The notes: a model not told the origin generated them from the letters alone. 64,000 nt of DNA from JBHGYD01 sp041920415 (GCA_041920415.1 JBHGYD010000006.1:41408-105407); one strand, 5' to 3'; shown: positions 1-8,668, counted from the stretch's first letter. Numbers and translations: made by a program.

Positions 1-773
1 CGTTTAATTTTCGGGCGATTCCATATCCATCCGTTCGTTGCTGTACTCGGATTAAAATAGTAAATCGCCCCATCGGAAGGATCCCAACCGTTAATCGCAT
101 CAAGAACAGCTTTTTTTGCTGTTTCATTTGGGGTGAGCCAAATTTGTCCATCCGCTACAGCCGTAAATGCCCCAGGCTGAAAAATAACCCCCGCTACGCT
201 CTTGGGAAAAGAAGGGTGTTCTAGACGATTTAAAATGACAGCAGCAATCGCCACCTGACCGATGTAAGGCTCTCCGCGAGCTTCTCCATGTACCGCATTG
301 GCCATTAATTGAATATCGTTTTGTGAAAATCCTTTTGGCACATTCGTAGCCGTTACTCTAACAGAGGACTTTCCTTTTTGTTTTACCTGTTGGCTTAACG
401 GTTTGCCACCGTAATGCGTAAATGAATTTCCTTTTCGAATTTGTTCTTTCACGAACGATTCGTAATACTTTGATACTTTTACTAATTTTGCTTTTGTACT
501 CTCACCGGCTAATCCATCAATTGGTAAGCCAAATTTGTATTGAAAGTTACGCAACGCCCAATATGTACTCCATCCAAATACCCCATCGATTTTTCCGTTA
601 TAAAAACCGATATATTGCAAACGCGCTTGTAACTCAATGACATCATCACCAACGGCACCGCGCTGGATGACTTGATTGGAAAAGGCGTGCGCTTCCTTCA
701 TTGACAGCTCATATGTCAATAAAAAAGCAAACAAACATACCATCATTCGCCAACGTTTCGATTTGAGAAACAT
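1..773 (-). CDS. sleB: Spore cortex-lytic enzyme SleB (3' end outside window)
   Basis: SleB is a lytic transglycosylase that degrades spore cortex peptidoglycan during germination. Read on the minus strand, the ATG at 773 follows a GGGAGG ribosome binding site. The first ~30 residues form a signal peptide. They are followed by a peptidoglycan-binding domain (VIQRGAVGDDVIELQARLQ, then FNGKIDGVFG-type spacing) and then the hydrolase_2 domain with the motif MANAVHGEARGEPYIGQVA. The frame stays open to base 1, ending in YFNPSTATNGWIWNR, typical of the last few residues of SleB, so probably only a short tail is missing. Its usual partner ypeB would lie beyond the window edge. Confidence is high because both domains and the gene context match. 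Confidence 0.95.
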   Translation of the reverse strand, partial: MFLKSKRWRMMVCLFAFLLTYELSMKEAHAFSNQVIQRGAVGDDVIELQARLQYIGFYNGKIDGVFGWSTYWALRNFQYKFGLPIDGLAGESTKAKLVKVSKYYESFVKEQIRKGNSFTHYGGKPLSQQVKQKGKSSVRVTATNVPKGFSQNDIQLMANAVHGEARGEPYIGQVAIAAVILNRLEHPSFPKSVAGVIFQPGAFTAVADGQIWLTPNETAKKAVLDAINGWDPSDGAIYYFNPSTATNGWIWNRPKIK

Positions 774-840
774 CCGTAAACCTCCCTCATCCATCCAATT
801 GTTTTATCCCTATTTTTCGTCTAAACTTCCTTTTTATGCA

Positions 841-876
841 AAAAAAAAGAAAAAGCCAAGCTGATTTAGGCTTGAC
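841..876 (-). terminator. Terminator of prsW
   Basis: On the minus strand, GTCAAGC (870-876) pairs with GCTTGGC (855-861) and is followed by TTTTTC and a run of T. The hairpin overlaps the prsW stop codon and separates prsW from sleB. Confidence 0.7.
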
Positions 877-1540
877 TTTTTGCTGGGGAGGCTGCTTCAT
901 GATAGTAAAGTCCTTTTGCTTGTTTCACTTTCCGAAGCGCGAGCCACCATAAAAATAACATAAACGGCAACATGTAATAGCCCCATTTTTCCTGCGTTAA
1001 TAAAATAAAATCGTACATACCGTGTAAGATAAACGGCAAGAAAAATGAAAAACAGAGGTAGCGACGTTTTCGACCATGAAACTTTGCCTTTCCTAAATAA
1101 AATCCCATCATGACCGCGAACAACGCATGGCTTGATACCGGCAACACCGCTCTTGTGACTGCAACCTCGACACCGTTCGCAAGCAAATATAAAATATTTT
1201 CTATCGTCGCAAAACCAAGTGACACACTCGCACTATAAACGATTCCGTCATACGGTTCATCGAATTCTTGATGATCAAAAATAAAGAAATACACGACAAA
1301 CCATTTGACAAATTCCTCAAGCAATCCTGAGGCAAAAAATGCTCGAGCAAATTTTGTCGTTACGATTCCCTCTGCATCGAAAACATGTTGAATAAACATA
1401 ATCGGAAAAACGAGAATCGCGCCAAATAAAAACGTACGCAACACAAGCGATAATGGCTCGGTTTCATATTCGTCCTTTAAATAAAAATAGCTAAGCAGCG
1501 CAACACCCGGTGCAATGCCAGCAGAAATAATCGTTAACAT
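866..1540 (-). CDS. prsW: Intramembrane protease PrsW
   Basis: PrsW is a polytopic membrane protease. In B. subtilis it makes the first cut in the anti-sigma factor RsiW. The sequence is almost entirely membrane-spanning and carries the family motifs: an EExxK motif (LLEEFVKW), FATIEN, a conserved SSHALFAVMMG and HGMYDF. The reading frame is open from 1558, but the ATG at 1540 (MLTIISAGIAPG) aligns with the B. subtilis start and has an AGGA upstream, so I prefer it. The 224 residues are close to the usual length. No rsiW/sigW pair is in the window. The sigma factor pair present is SigX/RsiX, and any link to PrsW is unproven. Confidence 0.93.
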   Translation of the reverse strand: MLTIISAGIAPGVALLSYFYLKDEYETEPLSLVLRTFLFGAILVFPIMFIQHVFDAEGIVTTKFARAFFASGLLEEFVKWFVVYFFIFDHQEFDEPYDGIVYSASVSLGFATIENILYLLANGVEVAVTRAVLPVSSHALFAVMMGFYLGKAKFHGRKRRYLCFSFFLPFILHGMYDFILLTQEKWGYYMLPFMLFLWWLALRKVKQAKGLYYHEAASPAKSQA

Positions 1541-1635
1541 ATCAATCCTCGTTTCCATCCGTTTTTTTTAATGGTAACATGAAGTTATAACGATTGAAAA
1601 TAACATTTCTTTTAATAGATTACGGAGGAAAAGCA

Positions 1636-2607
1636 ATGAAAAAAATTTTAATTATTCATACAGGCGGAACGATTTCCATGAAAAAAGACGAAAAAACAGG
1701 GGCAGTTCGACCGGATGAAAAAAATCCGCTTCATGATACGACTCCTTCGCTTACAAATCTTGGCGATATTCATGTCGAAGAGCTTTTTCATTTGCCATCA
1801 CCGCATATCACACCGTTAGAAATGCTTATATTGCGAAACAAAATTGAAGAAAAAGTGACCAAAGAACAAATGGAAGGAATCGTCATTACCCATGGAACGG
1901 ATACATTAGAAGAAACCGCATACTTTTTAGACTTGACCGTTCAAGCTGACGTTCCGATCGTTGTGACCGGTGCGATGCGCTCGAGCAATGAAATTGGCGC
2001 GGACGGGCTTTATAATCTTATTTCTTCTATCAAAGTGGCCGCAAGCGATGAAGCGCGTGGGAAAGGGGTATTAGTGGTATTAAATGATGAAATTCATACT
2101 GCGAAAAATGTGACGAAAACGCATACGTCCAACATTGCAACGTTTCAAAGTCCACAATACGGACCGATCGGTATCGTCACGAAACGAGGCGTGTTTTTCC
2201 ACCACGCACCAACGAAACGAACCACGTATCCGATTCAACACATTTCGAAAAACGTCATTCTGTTAAAAGCCTATGCTGGCATGGACGAAGGTATTTTCCA
2301 AGCGATTCAAACATTGCCGCTTGACGGTGTCGTCATTGAAGCATTAGGACAAGGAAACCTTCCACCAAGAGCGGCAAAAGGTGTCCGTTCCTTGCTCGAG
2401 GCCAACATTCCGGTCGTGCTTGTTTCCCGCTGCTTTAACGGCATTGTTCAAGACATATACGGCTATGAAGGCGGCGGCAAACAGCTGAAAGAAATGGGCG
2501 TCATCTTCTCGAACGGACTTAATGGGCAAAAAGCGCGCATGAAGCTACTCGTCGCCCTTGAGATCACCAACAATGCTCAAAAATTGCAAGAGATGTTTAT
2601 GGAATAA
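1636..2607 (+). CDS. ansA: Type I (cytoplasmic) L-asparaginase
   Basis: Hydrolyses L-asparagine to aspartate and ammonia. The N-terminal nucleophile motif HTGGTISM and the second threonine motif THGTDTLEETAYFL are both intact. The C-terminal part carries the SRCFNG and GVIFSNGLNGQKARMKLL segments of the type I family. There is no signal peptide, so it should be cytoplasmic. The frame opens at 1594, but GGAGG at 1623-1627 places the start at the ATG at 1636, giving 323 residues, the normal length. It is transcribed alone, divergently from prsW, and ends in a strong hairpin. The symbol follows common practice; no regulator such as ansR is adjacent. Confidence 0.9.
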   Translation: MKKILIIHTGGTISMKKDEKTGAVRPDEKNPLHDTTPSLTNLGDIHVEELFHLPSPHITPLEMLILRNKIEEKVTKEQMEGIVITHGTDTLEETAYFLDLTVQADVPIVVTGAMRSSNEIGADGLYNLISSIKVAASDEARGKGVLVVLNDEIHTAKNVTKTHTSNIATFQSPQYGPIGIVTKRGVFFHHAPTKRTTYPIQHISKNVILLKAYAGMDEGIFQAIQTLPLDGVVIEALGQGNLPPRAAKGVRSLLEANIPVVLVSRCFNGIVQDIYGYEGGGKQLKEMGVIFSNGLNGQKARMKLLVALEITNNAQKLQEMFME

Positions 2608-2637
2608 GAAAGGGCGTTTAGAGATTTACACAAACAT

Positions 2638-2669
2638 AAGCCGATCAATCTTGACTTATTGATCGGCTT
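2638..2669. terminator. Bidirectional terminator between ansA and ypdA
   Basis: A perfect 12-bp stem (2638-2649 with 2658-2669, core AAGCCGATCAAT) with an 8-base loop lies between the convergent ends of the asparaginase gene and ypdA. T-rich bases follow on the plus side. Confidence 0.8.
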
Positions 2670-2696
2670 TCTACTTACTTTTTCACGCGCGCACGC

Positions 2697-3674
2697 CTAT
2701 TGTTTTACTTTCTCGCGTTCTACAATACAAGCCGCAATTTGTTCTCCGTGAAATCGACCGTTTTCAATAAAAATTTCGTTGGCGTTATTTCCAGCAGCGA
2801 TGACACCAGCGATAAAAATGCCAGGGACGTTCGTTTCCATCGTCTCAGAGTTATAGAGCGGTCGCCCTGTTTCCGGGTCAATTCCAACGCCCATTTTCTT
2901 TAAAAATTCATGATCAGGATGATACCCCGTCATTGCGAACACAAAGTCGTTTTTTATCGTTTTTACTTCTTCACCAACGGTATAAATGACGGCATCTTCG
3001 GTAATTTCTTTGACATGAGCATTAAATTCCATCCGAATAGCCCCTTGGCGCACAAGCGAGTCGAACTCCGGCAAAATCCACGGCTTAATGCTTGATGAAT
3101 ATTCACTCCCCCTGTATAAAACGGTCACGCGCGCTCCCGCTTTCACAAGCTCTAACGCGGCATCAACGCTTGAATTTTTGCCACCGATGACAACACAATC
3201 CGTGTTGTAATATGGATGCCCTTCTTTAAAATAATGCGTCACTTTCGGCAAATCTTCCCCCGGTACGTTCATATAATTTGGGTGATCGTAATAGCCTGTG
3301 GCAATAATGACGTATTCGGCGCGATATTCGTCTTTTGTCGTTTTGATAATAAACGTTCCATCGTCCTTTTTTGTCACTTTCTCGACTTTTTCAAACGTAT
3401 TGACGCGAATTTGTTTCCGCGTGACGACTTCGCGATAGTACGCAAGCGCTTGGTTACGTTTTGGTTTGCGGTTTTCCGTAATAAACGGCACGCCGCCAAT
3501 TTCTAACCGATCGCTTGAACTAAAAAAGGTTTGATGGGTTGGGTAATGATAAATCGAGTTGACAATGTTTCCTTTTTCTATTACTAACGGCCGATAGCCG
3601 ACATCTTGTAAAGCAATCGCTGCCGCGAGCCCACAAGGACCTCCCCCGACAATGACGATTTTTTCGTGTTTCAT
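2697..3674 (-). CDS. ypdA: Bacillithiol disulfide reductase YpdA
   Basis: FAD- and NADPH-dependent oxidoreductase of the thioredoxin-reductase fold. In Firmicutes YpdA/Bdr reduces oxidised bacillithiol. The FAD-binding motif IVGGGPCGLAAAIALQ is at the extreme N-terminus. A second dinucleotide motif, VVIGGKNSSVDAALELVKAG, sits mid-protein, and the C-terminal FAD contact GIFIAGVIAAG is present. It lacks the CxxC redox pair of true thioredoxin reductases, as the family does. At 325 residues it matches B. subtilis YpdA (324). It lies downstream of gudB on the same strand as in B. subtilis, with a strong hairpin between them, so it may be transcribed separately. Confidence 0.93.
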   Translation of the reverse strand: MKHEKIVIVGGGPCGLAAAIALQDVGYRPLVIEKGNIVNSIYHYPTHQTFFSSSDRLEIGGVPFITENRKPKRNQALAYYREVVTRKQIRVNTFEKVEKVTKKDDGTFIIKTTKDEYRAEYVIIATGYYDHPNYMNVPGEDLPKVTHYFKEGHPYYNTDCVVIGGKNSSVDAALELVKAGARVTVLYRGSEYSSSIKPWILPEFDSLVRQGAIRMEFNAHVKEITEDAVIYTVGEEVKTIKNDFVFAMTGYHPDHEFLKKMGVGIDPETGRPLYNSETMETNVPGIFIAGVIAAGNNANEIFIENGRFHGEQIAACIVEREKVKQ

Positions 3675-3700
3675 TCATCATTCACTCCTTACCTGCATGC

Positions 3701-3737
3701 AAAAAATCTCCTATCATTTTATGATAGGAGATTTTTT
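3701..3737. terminator. Bidirectional terminator between gudB and ypdA
   Basis: A perfect 17-bp stem (3701-3717 with 3721-3737, core ATCTCCTATCAT) with a three-base loop, six A on the left arm and six T on the right. It can terminate in either direction and mainly ends gudB transcription. Confidence 0.88.
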
Positions 3738-3763
3738 CATATCTTGCAAACATGTTCACTCAC

Positions 3764-5041
3764 TTAAATCCATCCACGGAAACGGCATGCTTCGGCCATT
3801 TTTCTTACCCCGACCATATACGCGGCAAGCCGCATATCGACGCGGCGAGTTTGCGCCGTTTCGTATACGTTATTAAACGCTTTCACCATTACTTTTTCAA
3901 GCTTTTCTTCAACTTCTTCTTCAGACCAATAATATCCTTGGTTGTTTTGTACCCATTCAAAGTACGAAACGGTCACGCCTCCAGCGCTTGCAAGCACATC
4001 TGGAACAATTAAAATGCCGCGCTGCGTCAAAATTTCCGTCGCTTCAAGCGTTGTCGGACCGTTTGCGGCCTCGACGACAATGCTTGCTTTAATATTATGG
4101 GCGTTCTCTTCTGTAATTTGGTTTTCAATCGCAGCTGGAACTAAAATATCGCAATCTAGTTCAAGCAATTCTTTATTCGTAATTGTATTTTTAAATAGCT
4201 TTGTTACAGTTCCAAAGCTATCGCGACGATCGAGTAAGTAGTCAATATCTAATCCATTAGGATCATAAAGCGCACCGTAAGCGTCGGAAATGCCAATGAC
4301 TTTCGCTCCAGCATCATGCATAAATTTTGCTAAAAAGCTTCCTGCATTCCCGAATCCTTGAACGACAACGCGCGCTCCTTTCAAATCAATGCCGCGTTTT
4401 TTCGCCGCTTCACGAATGCAAATGGTAACCCCTTTTGCCGTTGCTGTTTCACGACCGTGTGAACCACCCAACACAAGCGGTTTTCCTGTAATAAACCCAG
4501 GTGAGTTAAACTCGTCAATGCGGCTATATTCATCCATCATCCATGCCATAATTTGCGAGTTCGTAAACACGTCCGGAGCAGGAATATCCTTTGTCGGACC
4601 CACGATTTGGCTAATCGCACGAACATAACCACGGCTTAACCGTTCTAGCTCGCGGAACGACATATTACGCGGATCGCAAACAATTCCACCTTTACCCCCG
4701 CCGTATGGCAAATCAACAATACCGCATTTTAAACTCATCCAAATGGACAACGCTTTCACTTCGCGTTCTGTTACATCCGGATGGAAACGAATGCCCCCTT
4801 TTGTTGGTCCAACCGCATCGTTATGTTGGGCACGGTAGCCGGTAAAAATTTTGACAGTACCGTCATCCATGCGCACAGGAATTTTCACTGTTAGCATGCG
4901 AATCGGCTCTTTTAATAACTCGTATACCTCTTCTGGATATCCGAGTTTTTCCAACGCTCTATGTATGACGATTTGCGTCGCTTTTAAAACATCATGCTTT
5001 TCTTCGTGTTTTTCCTCGTTGGTATGCTTGTCGGCTACCAT
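3764..5041 (-). CDS. gudB: NAD-specific glutamate dehydrogenase GudB
   Basis: Catalyses oxidative deamination of glutamate to 2-oxoglutarate. Visible are the glutamate-binding region (KGGIRFHPDVTEREVKALSIWMS at about 79-101), the catalytic lysine region LPYGGGKGGI, and the Rossmann motif VVQGFGNAGS. The ATG at 5041 follows GGGAGG and matches the B. subtilis N-terminus (MAADRNTG...). The longer in-frame ATG at 5065 lacks such a site. A single VKA occurs where the cryptic allele of B. subtilis 168 carries a direct duplication, so this enzyme should be constitutively active. It is monocistronic, with its own promoter at 5097-5124 and the hairpin at 3701-3737. Confidence 0.95.
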   Translation of the reverse strand: MVADKHTNEEKHEEKHDVLKATQIVIHRALEKLGYPEEVYELLKEPIRMLTVKIPVRMDDGTVKIFTGYRAQHNDAVGPTKGGIRFHPDVTEREVKALSIWMSLKCGIVDLPYGGGKGGIVCDPRNMSFRELERLSRGYVRAISQIVGPTKDIPAPDVFTNSQIMAWMMDEYSRIDEFNSPGFITGKPLVLGGSHGRETATAKGVTICIREAAKKRGIDLKGARVVVQGFGNAGSFLAKFMHDAGAKVIGISDAYGALYDPNGLDIDYLLDRRDSFGTVTKLFKNTITNKELLELDCDILVPAAIENQITEENAHNIKASIVVEAANGPTTLEATEILTQRGILIVPDVLASAGGVTVSYFEWVQNNQGYYWSEEEVEEKLEKVMVKAFNNVYETAQTRRVDMRLAAYMVGVRKMAEACRFRGWI

Positions 5042-5096
5042 ACGTAAACCTCCCATGTAAATCACTTTATATGATATTGTCCACCTTTCATGTCAT

Positions 5097-5124
5097 AGTA
5101 TACACCTTCCGTTCCTTTATGCAA
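5097..5124 (-). promoter_or_regulatory. SigA-type promoter of gudB
   Basis: On the minus strand TTGCAT (5119-5124) and TATACT (5097-5102) are separated by 16 bp, about 55 bp upstream of the gudB start. Confidence 0.6.
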
Positions 5125-5254
5125 AGAAAAAAAATGATATTTTTTTATTCTATTTTATTTTTTTGTAATCGTTTACATCCTTTTTATATCAACTAATGCC
5201 CTTTTCCATCTGACCTCTCTTTTGCTATTCGTTGTTGCATAATGTTTTGTAGAA

Positions 5255-5296
5255 AAATAAAAACAAAAGGTCAGACCCGCATACAGGGGTCTGACC
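5255..5296 (-). terminator. Terminator of the ypbH (mecA paralogue) gene
   Basis: On the minus strand GGTCAGACCC (5287-5296) pairs with GGGTCTGACC (5269-5278), followed by TTTTGTTTTTATTTTT. Confidence 0.85.
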
Positions 5297-5305
5297 AAAG
5301 ACGTC

Positions 5306-5896
5306 TTAATGAGCAGGAAAGTAACGAACAAGTTGTTCAATGGCGCGATTGTCCATTAATTTTTTTCCATATTCTTCAACACGGTGAATCGTGATTGTCG
5401 ACGGACTACCGAATTCCGCCAATATCGCAATAAAATCATCGGTGTCAATCGGCGGTTCCTCTGCTACATGCAAATAAAAGCGGTTATGATACGAATACAA
5501 CGTGCCATCTAAACAACCGATGGCATAAAGACGATGAGCTAGCTGAATCACATCCTCAAATGTTCGAAATTCGTAAAATATATCTTCACTCTCATCGAGC
5601 GTTACTTGCATCTCGATATAATCGTCCGCGAATTCTTCCTCTACATCATGATCTTGGCCCTCACTCGTTACGATCACAACCATTCCCTGTGCCGGTAAAG
5701 AGTATACTTCAACCGCAATGGACCCATTTACTTCAAAACCGAGTTCTTCACTTGCTTCCTCAATCATGTCGCGAAACAATTGATGAACTTTAAACGTATC
5801 TTTCCACAAATCATCTTTCGTTAAGCCTCGATCCATTAAATCGTCAAACGTGAGGAAAATTTTTATTTTATTGTGGGTTAAGCGTTCAAGGCGCAT
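5306..5896 (-). CDS. ypbH: MecA-family adaptor protein YpbH
   Basis: MecA-type adaptors deliver substrates to the ClpC/ClpP protease; YpbH is the second B. subtilis member. The N-terminal domain starts MRLERLTHNKIKIFLTFDDL and carries the family's RGLTKDDLW element. An acidic linker (VEEEFADDYIE, DESED) leads to the C-terminal ClpC-binding domain (FRTFEDVIQLAHRLYAIG, TLYSYHNRFYLHV). At 196 residues it fits the family. The ATG at 5896 is seven bases from GGAGG; a GTG two codons earlier is too close to that site. Its position next to gudB matches B. subtilis ypbH rather than mecA. Confidence 0.9.
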   Translation of the reverse strand: MRLERLTHNKIKIFLTFDDLMDRGLTKDDLWKDTFKVHQLFRDMIEEASEELGFEVNGSIAVEVYSLPAQGMVVIVTSEGQDHDVEEEFADDYIEMQVTLDESEDIFYEFRTFEDVIQLAHRLYAIGCLDGTLYSYHNRFYLHVAEEPPIDTDDFIAILAEFGSPSTITIHRVEEYGKKLMDNRAIEQLVRYFPAH

Positions 5897-6037
5897 CAAC
5901 ACCCCTCCTTACCTACACAGCCATCTTCTTATATTTATTGTATGAAAGAAATTGTAAATGGTTCTATTGTTATTATTAATGAGTTTACATCGTTTTTTGT
6001 CATTTAGACAAGCATTATGTGCTTAAATATGTAGTTT

Positions 6038-6907
6038 TTATTCAACAACATGTTGTTCGAACCATTTTTCCCATTCCACTTTCGTTTTTCCCATATAAAG
6101 CGGATGTGTCGCGGCTGCTTCACCAATAAGGCCGACTGTTACATAAGGAGCGTGTTCATTAACTTGACGGACGAACTCATTCATTTTTTCAATATGCTTA
6201 AAATCAGAACATGAGGAAAAAAGAAACGCCGGCTTCACGTCATCCAGCATTGCCAAAAAATCACATATAGAAACGGTTTCGCCTACATAAACGACATGAA
6301 ACCCTTTCAAACGAAGATAGACTGAAAAAATGAGCAGTGTCAGTTCATCCATTTCGTTTGGACCAAGTATGGAAATGGCTTTCGGAAATGGTGAGGCAAC
6401 CGGAATGTTCGAAAAAATGATTCCGATTTTGGAACGCAAAATCGAGCGAACAAAACTTTCGTGAGCACTTGTCATTTTTTTCGCGTTTCGCCAGTTACGA
6501 ATGTGTAATATTAAAGATGTGAAAATATCGACCACTACTTTTTCAACGGTGTAAATGCTAAATAAATAATTCAGTAACGCATGAACGCGCTGTTCATCAA
6601 ACGCAACAAACGATTGAAAAAGCTCGTCCACTACATCGACCGACAAACCGCAAGAAAGAGATTTCGACTTTGGTTCATTATTTTCTAAAAGCGCAACGGC
6701 TTGTCGAATCGTCACCCCTTCGTTGACTTTCGCAACAAGCTGTCTTAAGATTTCCACTTGCTCGTCTGTATAGAGGCGATGACCGGATTCGCTGCGTGTT
6801 GGGGCAATCACTTGATAACGCCGTTCCCATGCTCGCAACGTTCCAGGGGAAATACCGAGCATATTCGATACCGCTTTAATATTATATTTGCCTTTATTGG
6901 TCATCAT
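6038..6907 (-). CDS. MerR-type regulator with degenerate B12-binding-like domain
   Basis: Residues 8-75 form a MerR winged helix (YNIKAVSNMLGISPGTLRAWERRY, SGHRLYTDEQVEILR). Residues ~90-165 resemble the helical bundle, and ~175-285 the Rossmann-like cobalamin domain, of CarH/LitR light-sensing repressors. The cofactor motifs are altered. Where the family has W-x9-EH there is W139 followed by H149-E150. Where it has ExHxxG there is NEMDELT (184-190), with Asp replacing the axial His. It probably does not bind B12 in the CarH manner; its ligand is unknown. ATG at 6907 follows GGGAGG. Its first bases overlap the end of the upstream phosphoesterase gene by 14 bp, so the two are co-transcribed. 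Confidence 0.8.
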   Translation of the reverse strand: MMTNKGKYNIKAVSNMLGISPGTLRAWERRYQVIAPTRSESGHRLYTDEQVEILRQLVAKVNEGVTIRQAVALLENNEPKSKSLSCGLSVDVVDELFQSFVAFDEQRVHALLNYLFSIYTVEKVVVDIFTSLILHIRNWRNAKKMTSAHESFVRSILRSKIGIIFSNIPVASPFPKAISILGPNEMDELTLLIFSVYLRLKGFHVVYVGETVSICDFLAMLDDVKPAFLFSSCSDFKHIEKMNEFVRQVNEHAPYVTVGLIGEAAATHPLYMGKTKVEWEKWFEQHVVE

Positions 6908-7673
6908 TATTTTCCTCCCTTCGACGAATCGTAATCAAATTCGTTTCCGCAGGTACGCCAAGGCGAAGAGGGATATTCGTTGTTCCATATCCGTTACTTA
7001 CATAAACGGTCGTCCCGTTCCTTTGTTTGATACCGCCTTTTTCATACAGCCCAAACGAGAAAACACGAATTTGACCACCGTGCGTATGTCCACTTAAAAC
7101 GAGCGAAATATGGTGCTCTGGGCGGATTTTATTGATGATTGCAGGATTATGGGAGGCAAGAATTCGAAACGCTTCCTCATCAACATCAAGAAGGGCGAAA
7201 TCAAGTCGGGCGCGCCGCTTACTTATGTCGTCCACTCCAAGAAGGGCGATTTTCTCTCCTTCTTCCGACTCGAACATCACCGCACGATTATCTAAAATTC
7301 GAACACCTTCTTGTAATAAAAGTGCGTCTAACTCATGATAATCGACTTCGTAATCATTATTCCCCCATACAAAATAAACAGGACCAATCATCTTTAAACG
7401 TTGAATGTTTTCCTTCACGCGAGCAAATGGAACGCCTTTTTCTGTCAAATCCCCACCAATCAACACAATATCGGCTTTTCCTTTCACTTGCTCGATGATT
7501 TTATTCGATACTTTCCGGCGATGAAGATCGGAAATAAAAAAAATGGTAAACGCTCGAAAACTTTTCGGAAAATCCGCAAATCGTAATTCAACATACACGA
7601 CGCGGTTTCGATGCGCTTCCCACCACATATAAACAAGCAAACATAAAAAAAGAAACGAAAAAACAATAAGCAT
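6894..7673 (-). CDS. ypbG: YpbG-like metallophosphoesterase, membrane anchored
   Basis: A calcineurin-like phosphoesterase. After one N-terminal membrane segment (MLIVFSFLFLCLLVYMWW) come the metal-binding blocks: FFISDLHRR, VLIGGDLTEKG, VWGNNDYE, a late ASHNP and SGHTHGGQIR. These match the DxH / GDx / GNxD / GHxH signature. The frame is open up to 7931, but ATG 7673 has AGGAGG five bases upstream, giving 259 residues, typical for YpbG. The substrate is not known. It overlaps the MerR-type gene downstream and follows a small membrane-protein gene by 8 bp, suggesting a three-gene operon. The gene lies near ypbH as in B. subtilis. Confidence 0.88.
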   Translation of the reverse strand: MLIVFSFLFLCLLVYMWWEAHRNRVVYVELRFADFPKSFRAFTIFFISDLHRRKVSNKIIEQVKGKADIVLIGGDLTEKGVPFARVKENIQRLKMIGPVYFVWGNNDYEVDYHELDALLLQEGVRILDNRAVMFESEEGEKIALLGVDDISKRRARLDFALLDVDEEAFRILASHNPAIINKIRPEHHISLVLSGHTHGGQIRVFSFGLYEKGGIKQRNGTTVYVSNGYGTTNIPLRLGVPAETNLITIRRREENNDDQ

Positions 7674-7681
7674 AACGCCTC

Positions 7682-8077
7682 CTACGAATTGTTTTTGTAA
7701 CGACGATCTCGCTTTAAATCTATCGATATCATACCATAAACAACCGAGAAAATAAAAAACAAGATCGTTAACCGCTCGTTTAGTTGAAACAACCAGTAAA
7801 AGCTTCCAATGATCCCATAGCTTGCGATCCATTCTCTCCACTTGATTGGTTTTTGTAATAAAAAAAGAAGCGCGCCTTCGAGCAGCGAACGAATCACCAT
7901 CGCATTTGCTAAAAAACCAATGAAAAAACAAACCATCGCTAAAAATGACTTGAGAGGATGAAACGTAAAATCTGTAATAAAATTCGTCAAAATGAACGGA
8001 GTGACCTTAGGCATCCATGCCATCATTAAATACCCACACAAACAACCGACCGCTAAATAGAATAGTTGAAATCGCAT
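7682..8077 (-). CDS. Small integral membrane protein, unknown function
   Basis: A 131-residue protein I do not recognise. It has four likely membrane segments: residues ~3-22, a longer hydrophobic stretch at ~43-75 that could be two passes, and ~88-118. It has a short positively charged tail (DLKRDRRYKNN), suggesting a cytoplasmic C-terminus. The ATG at 8077 follows GGGGAG; a TTG one codon earlier is less likely. It ends eight bases before ypbG and is probably co-transcribed with ypbG and the MerR-type regulator. It is not YpbF, whose family member is at 9303-9749. Confidence 0.7.
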   Translation of the reverse strand: MRFQLFYLAVGCLCGYLMMAWMPKVTPFILTNFITDFTFHPLKSFLAMVCFFIGFLANAMVIRSLLEGALLFLLQKPIKWREWIASYGIIGSFYWLFQLNERLTILFFIFSVVYGMISIDLKRDRRYKNNS

Positions 8078-8118
8078 CAAACTCCCCCTTCCTTACATGT
8101 ATTCACGCAAAAAGAAAG

Positions 8119-8146
8119 GCATGAATAAAAAAAATAGTCATAAACA
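8119..8146 (+). promoter_or_regulatory. Possible SigE promoter of the cotJ operon
   Basis: GCATGAA (8119-8125) and CATAAACA (8139-8146) are spaced by 13 bp and resemble the mother-cell SigE -35 and -10 boxes. The cotJ operon is SigE-dependent in B. subtilis. The match is partial. Confidence 0.4.
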
Positions 8147-8180
8147 TAGACTGAAGCTTTGTTAAAAAGGAGGTTTGTTC

Positions 8181-8411
8181 ATGTTTACGACGCGAAAACA
8201 ATATGAGCCGTATGTTAGCCCGTTTGACCCGTGCATGCCCATTCGTGTAAAAACATACGTCACCCCACCCAATTTATACATTCGTTTTCAACCGCCAAAT
8301 TTGCCACAATTCCCACTGCATGAAGCATTTAAAAAAGGAACACTTTGGAAAATTTTTTACGACCCTTATTACAGCCCATATGAAATGAGCAACAAAGGTG
8401 ATGGCCAATGA
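8181..8411 (+). CDS. cotJA: Spore coat associated protein CotJA
   Basis: First gene of the cotJ operon, which is expressed in the mother cell during sporulation. Its product helps assemble CotJC into the coat. The 76-residue protein is rich in Pro, Tyr and Phe (YEPYVSPFDPCMPIRVKTYVTPPNLYIRFQPPNLPQF), as CotJA proteins are. The ATG at 8181 is seven bases after AAGGAGG; the in-frame TTG at 8175 falls inside that spacing and is rejected. The stop overlaps the cotJB start (ATGA), indicating translational coupling. Confidence 0.92.
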   Translation: MFTTRKQYEPYVSPFDPCMPIRVKTYVTPPNLYIRFQPPNLPQFPLHEAFKKGTLWKIFYDPYYSPYEMSNKGDGQ

Positions 8412-8668
8412 AACAAATGCCAAAAGAATATTATGAACTTCTTGAACAACTACAGACGGTTGACTTTGCCCTTATTGACTTGACGCTTTACCTCGACACC
8501 CACCCTCATGACTACCAAGCGATTCAACAATTTAACCAGCTTTCTCAAAAACGAAAACAAATAAAAAAACAATATGAAGCAACTTATGGACCTCTTCAGC
8601 AATATGGAAATAGCTACTCGAACTATCCTTGGAATTGGAATGACACTCCGTGGCCGTGGCAAGTATAA
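8408..8668 (+). CDS. cotJB: Spore coat protein CotJB
   Basis: The 86-residue middle gene of the cotJ operon. The N-terminal half is helical and acidic, with the family hallmark FALIDLTLYLDTHPHDYQAIQQFNQLS. The C-terminus is aromatic and asparagine-rich (NYPWNWNDTPWPWQV), a pattern of CotJB proteins. It starts in the ATGA overlap with cotJA and is followed 32 bp later by cotJC. The protein is needed with CotJA and CotJC for coat composition; its biochemical role is not established. Confidence 0.92.
   Translation: MKQMPKEYYELLEQLQTVDFALIDLTLYLDTHPHDYQAIQQFNQLSQKRKQIKKQYEATYGPLQQYGNSYSNYPWNWNDTPWPWQV

Noticed and set aside
774..865. SigG promoter of sleB
   Set aside because: A GCATAA-like -35 is present, but no convincing -10 box at the right distance, so it was not listed.
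7674..7931. N-terminal extension of the ypbG frame
   Set aside because: The extra 86 codons overlap the small membrane-protein gene in another frame; AGGAGG places the start at 7673.
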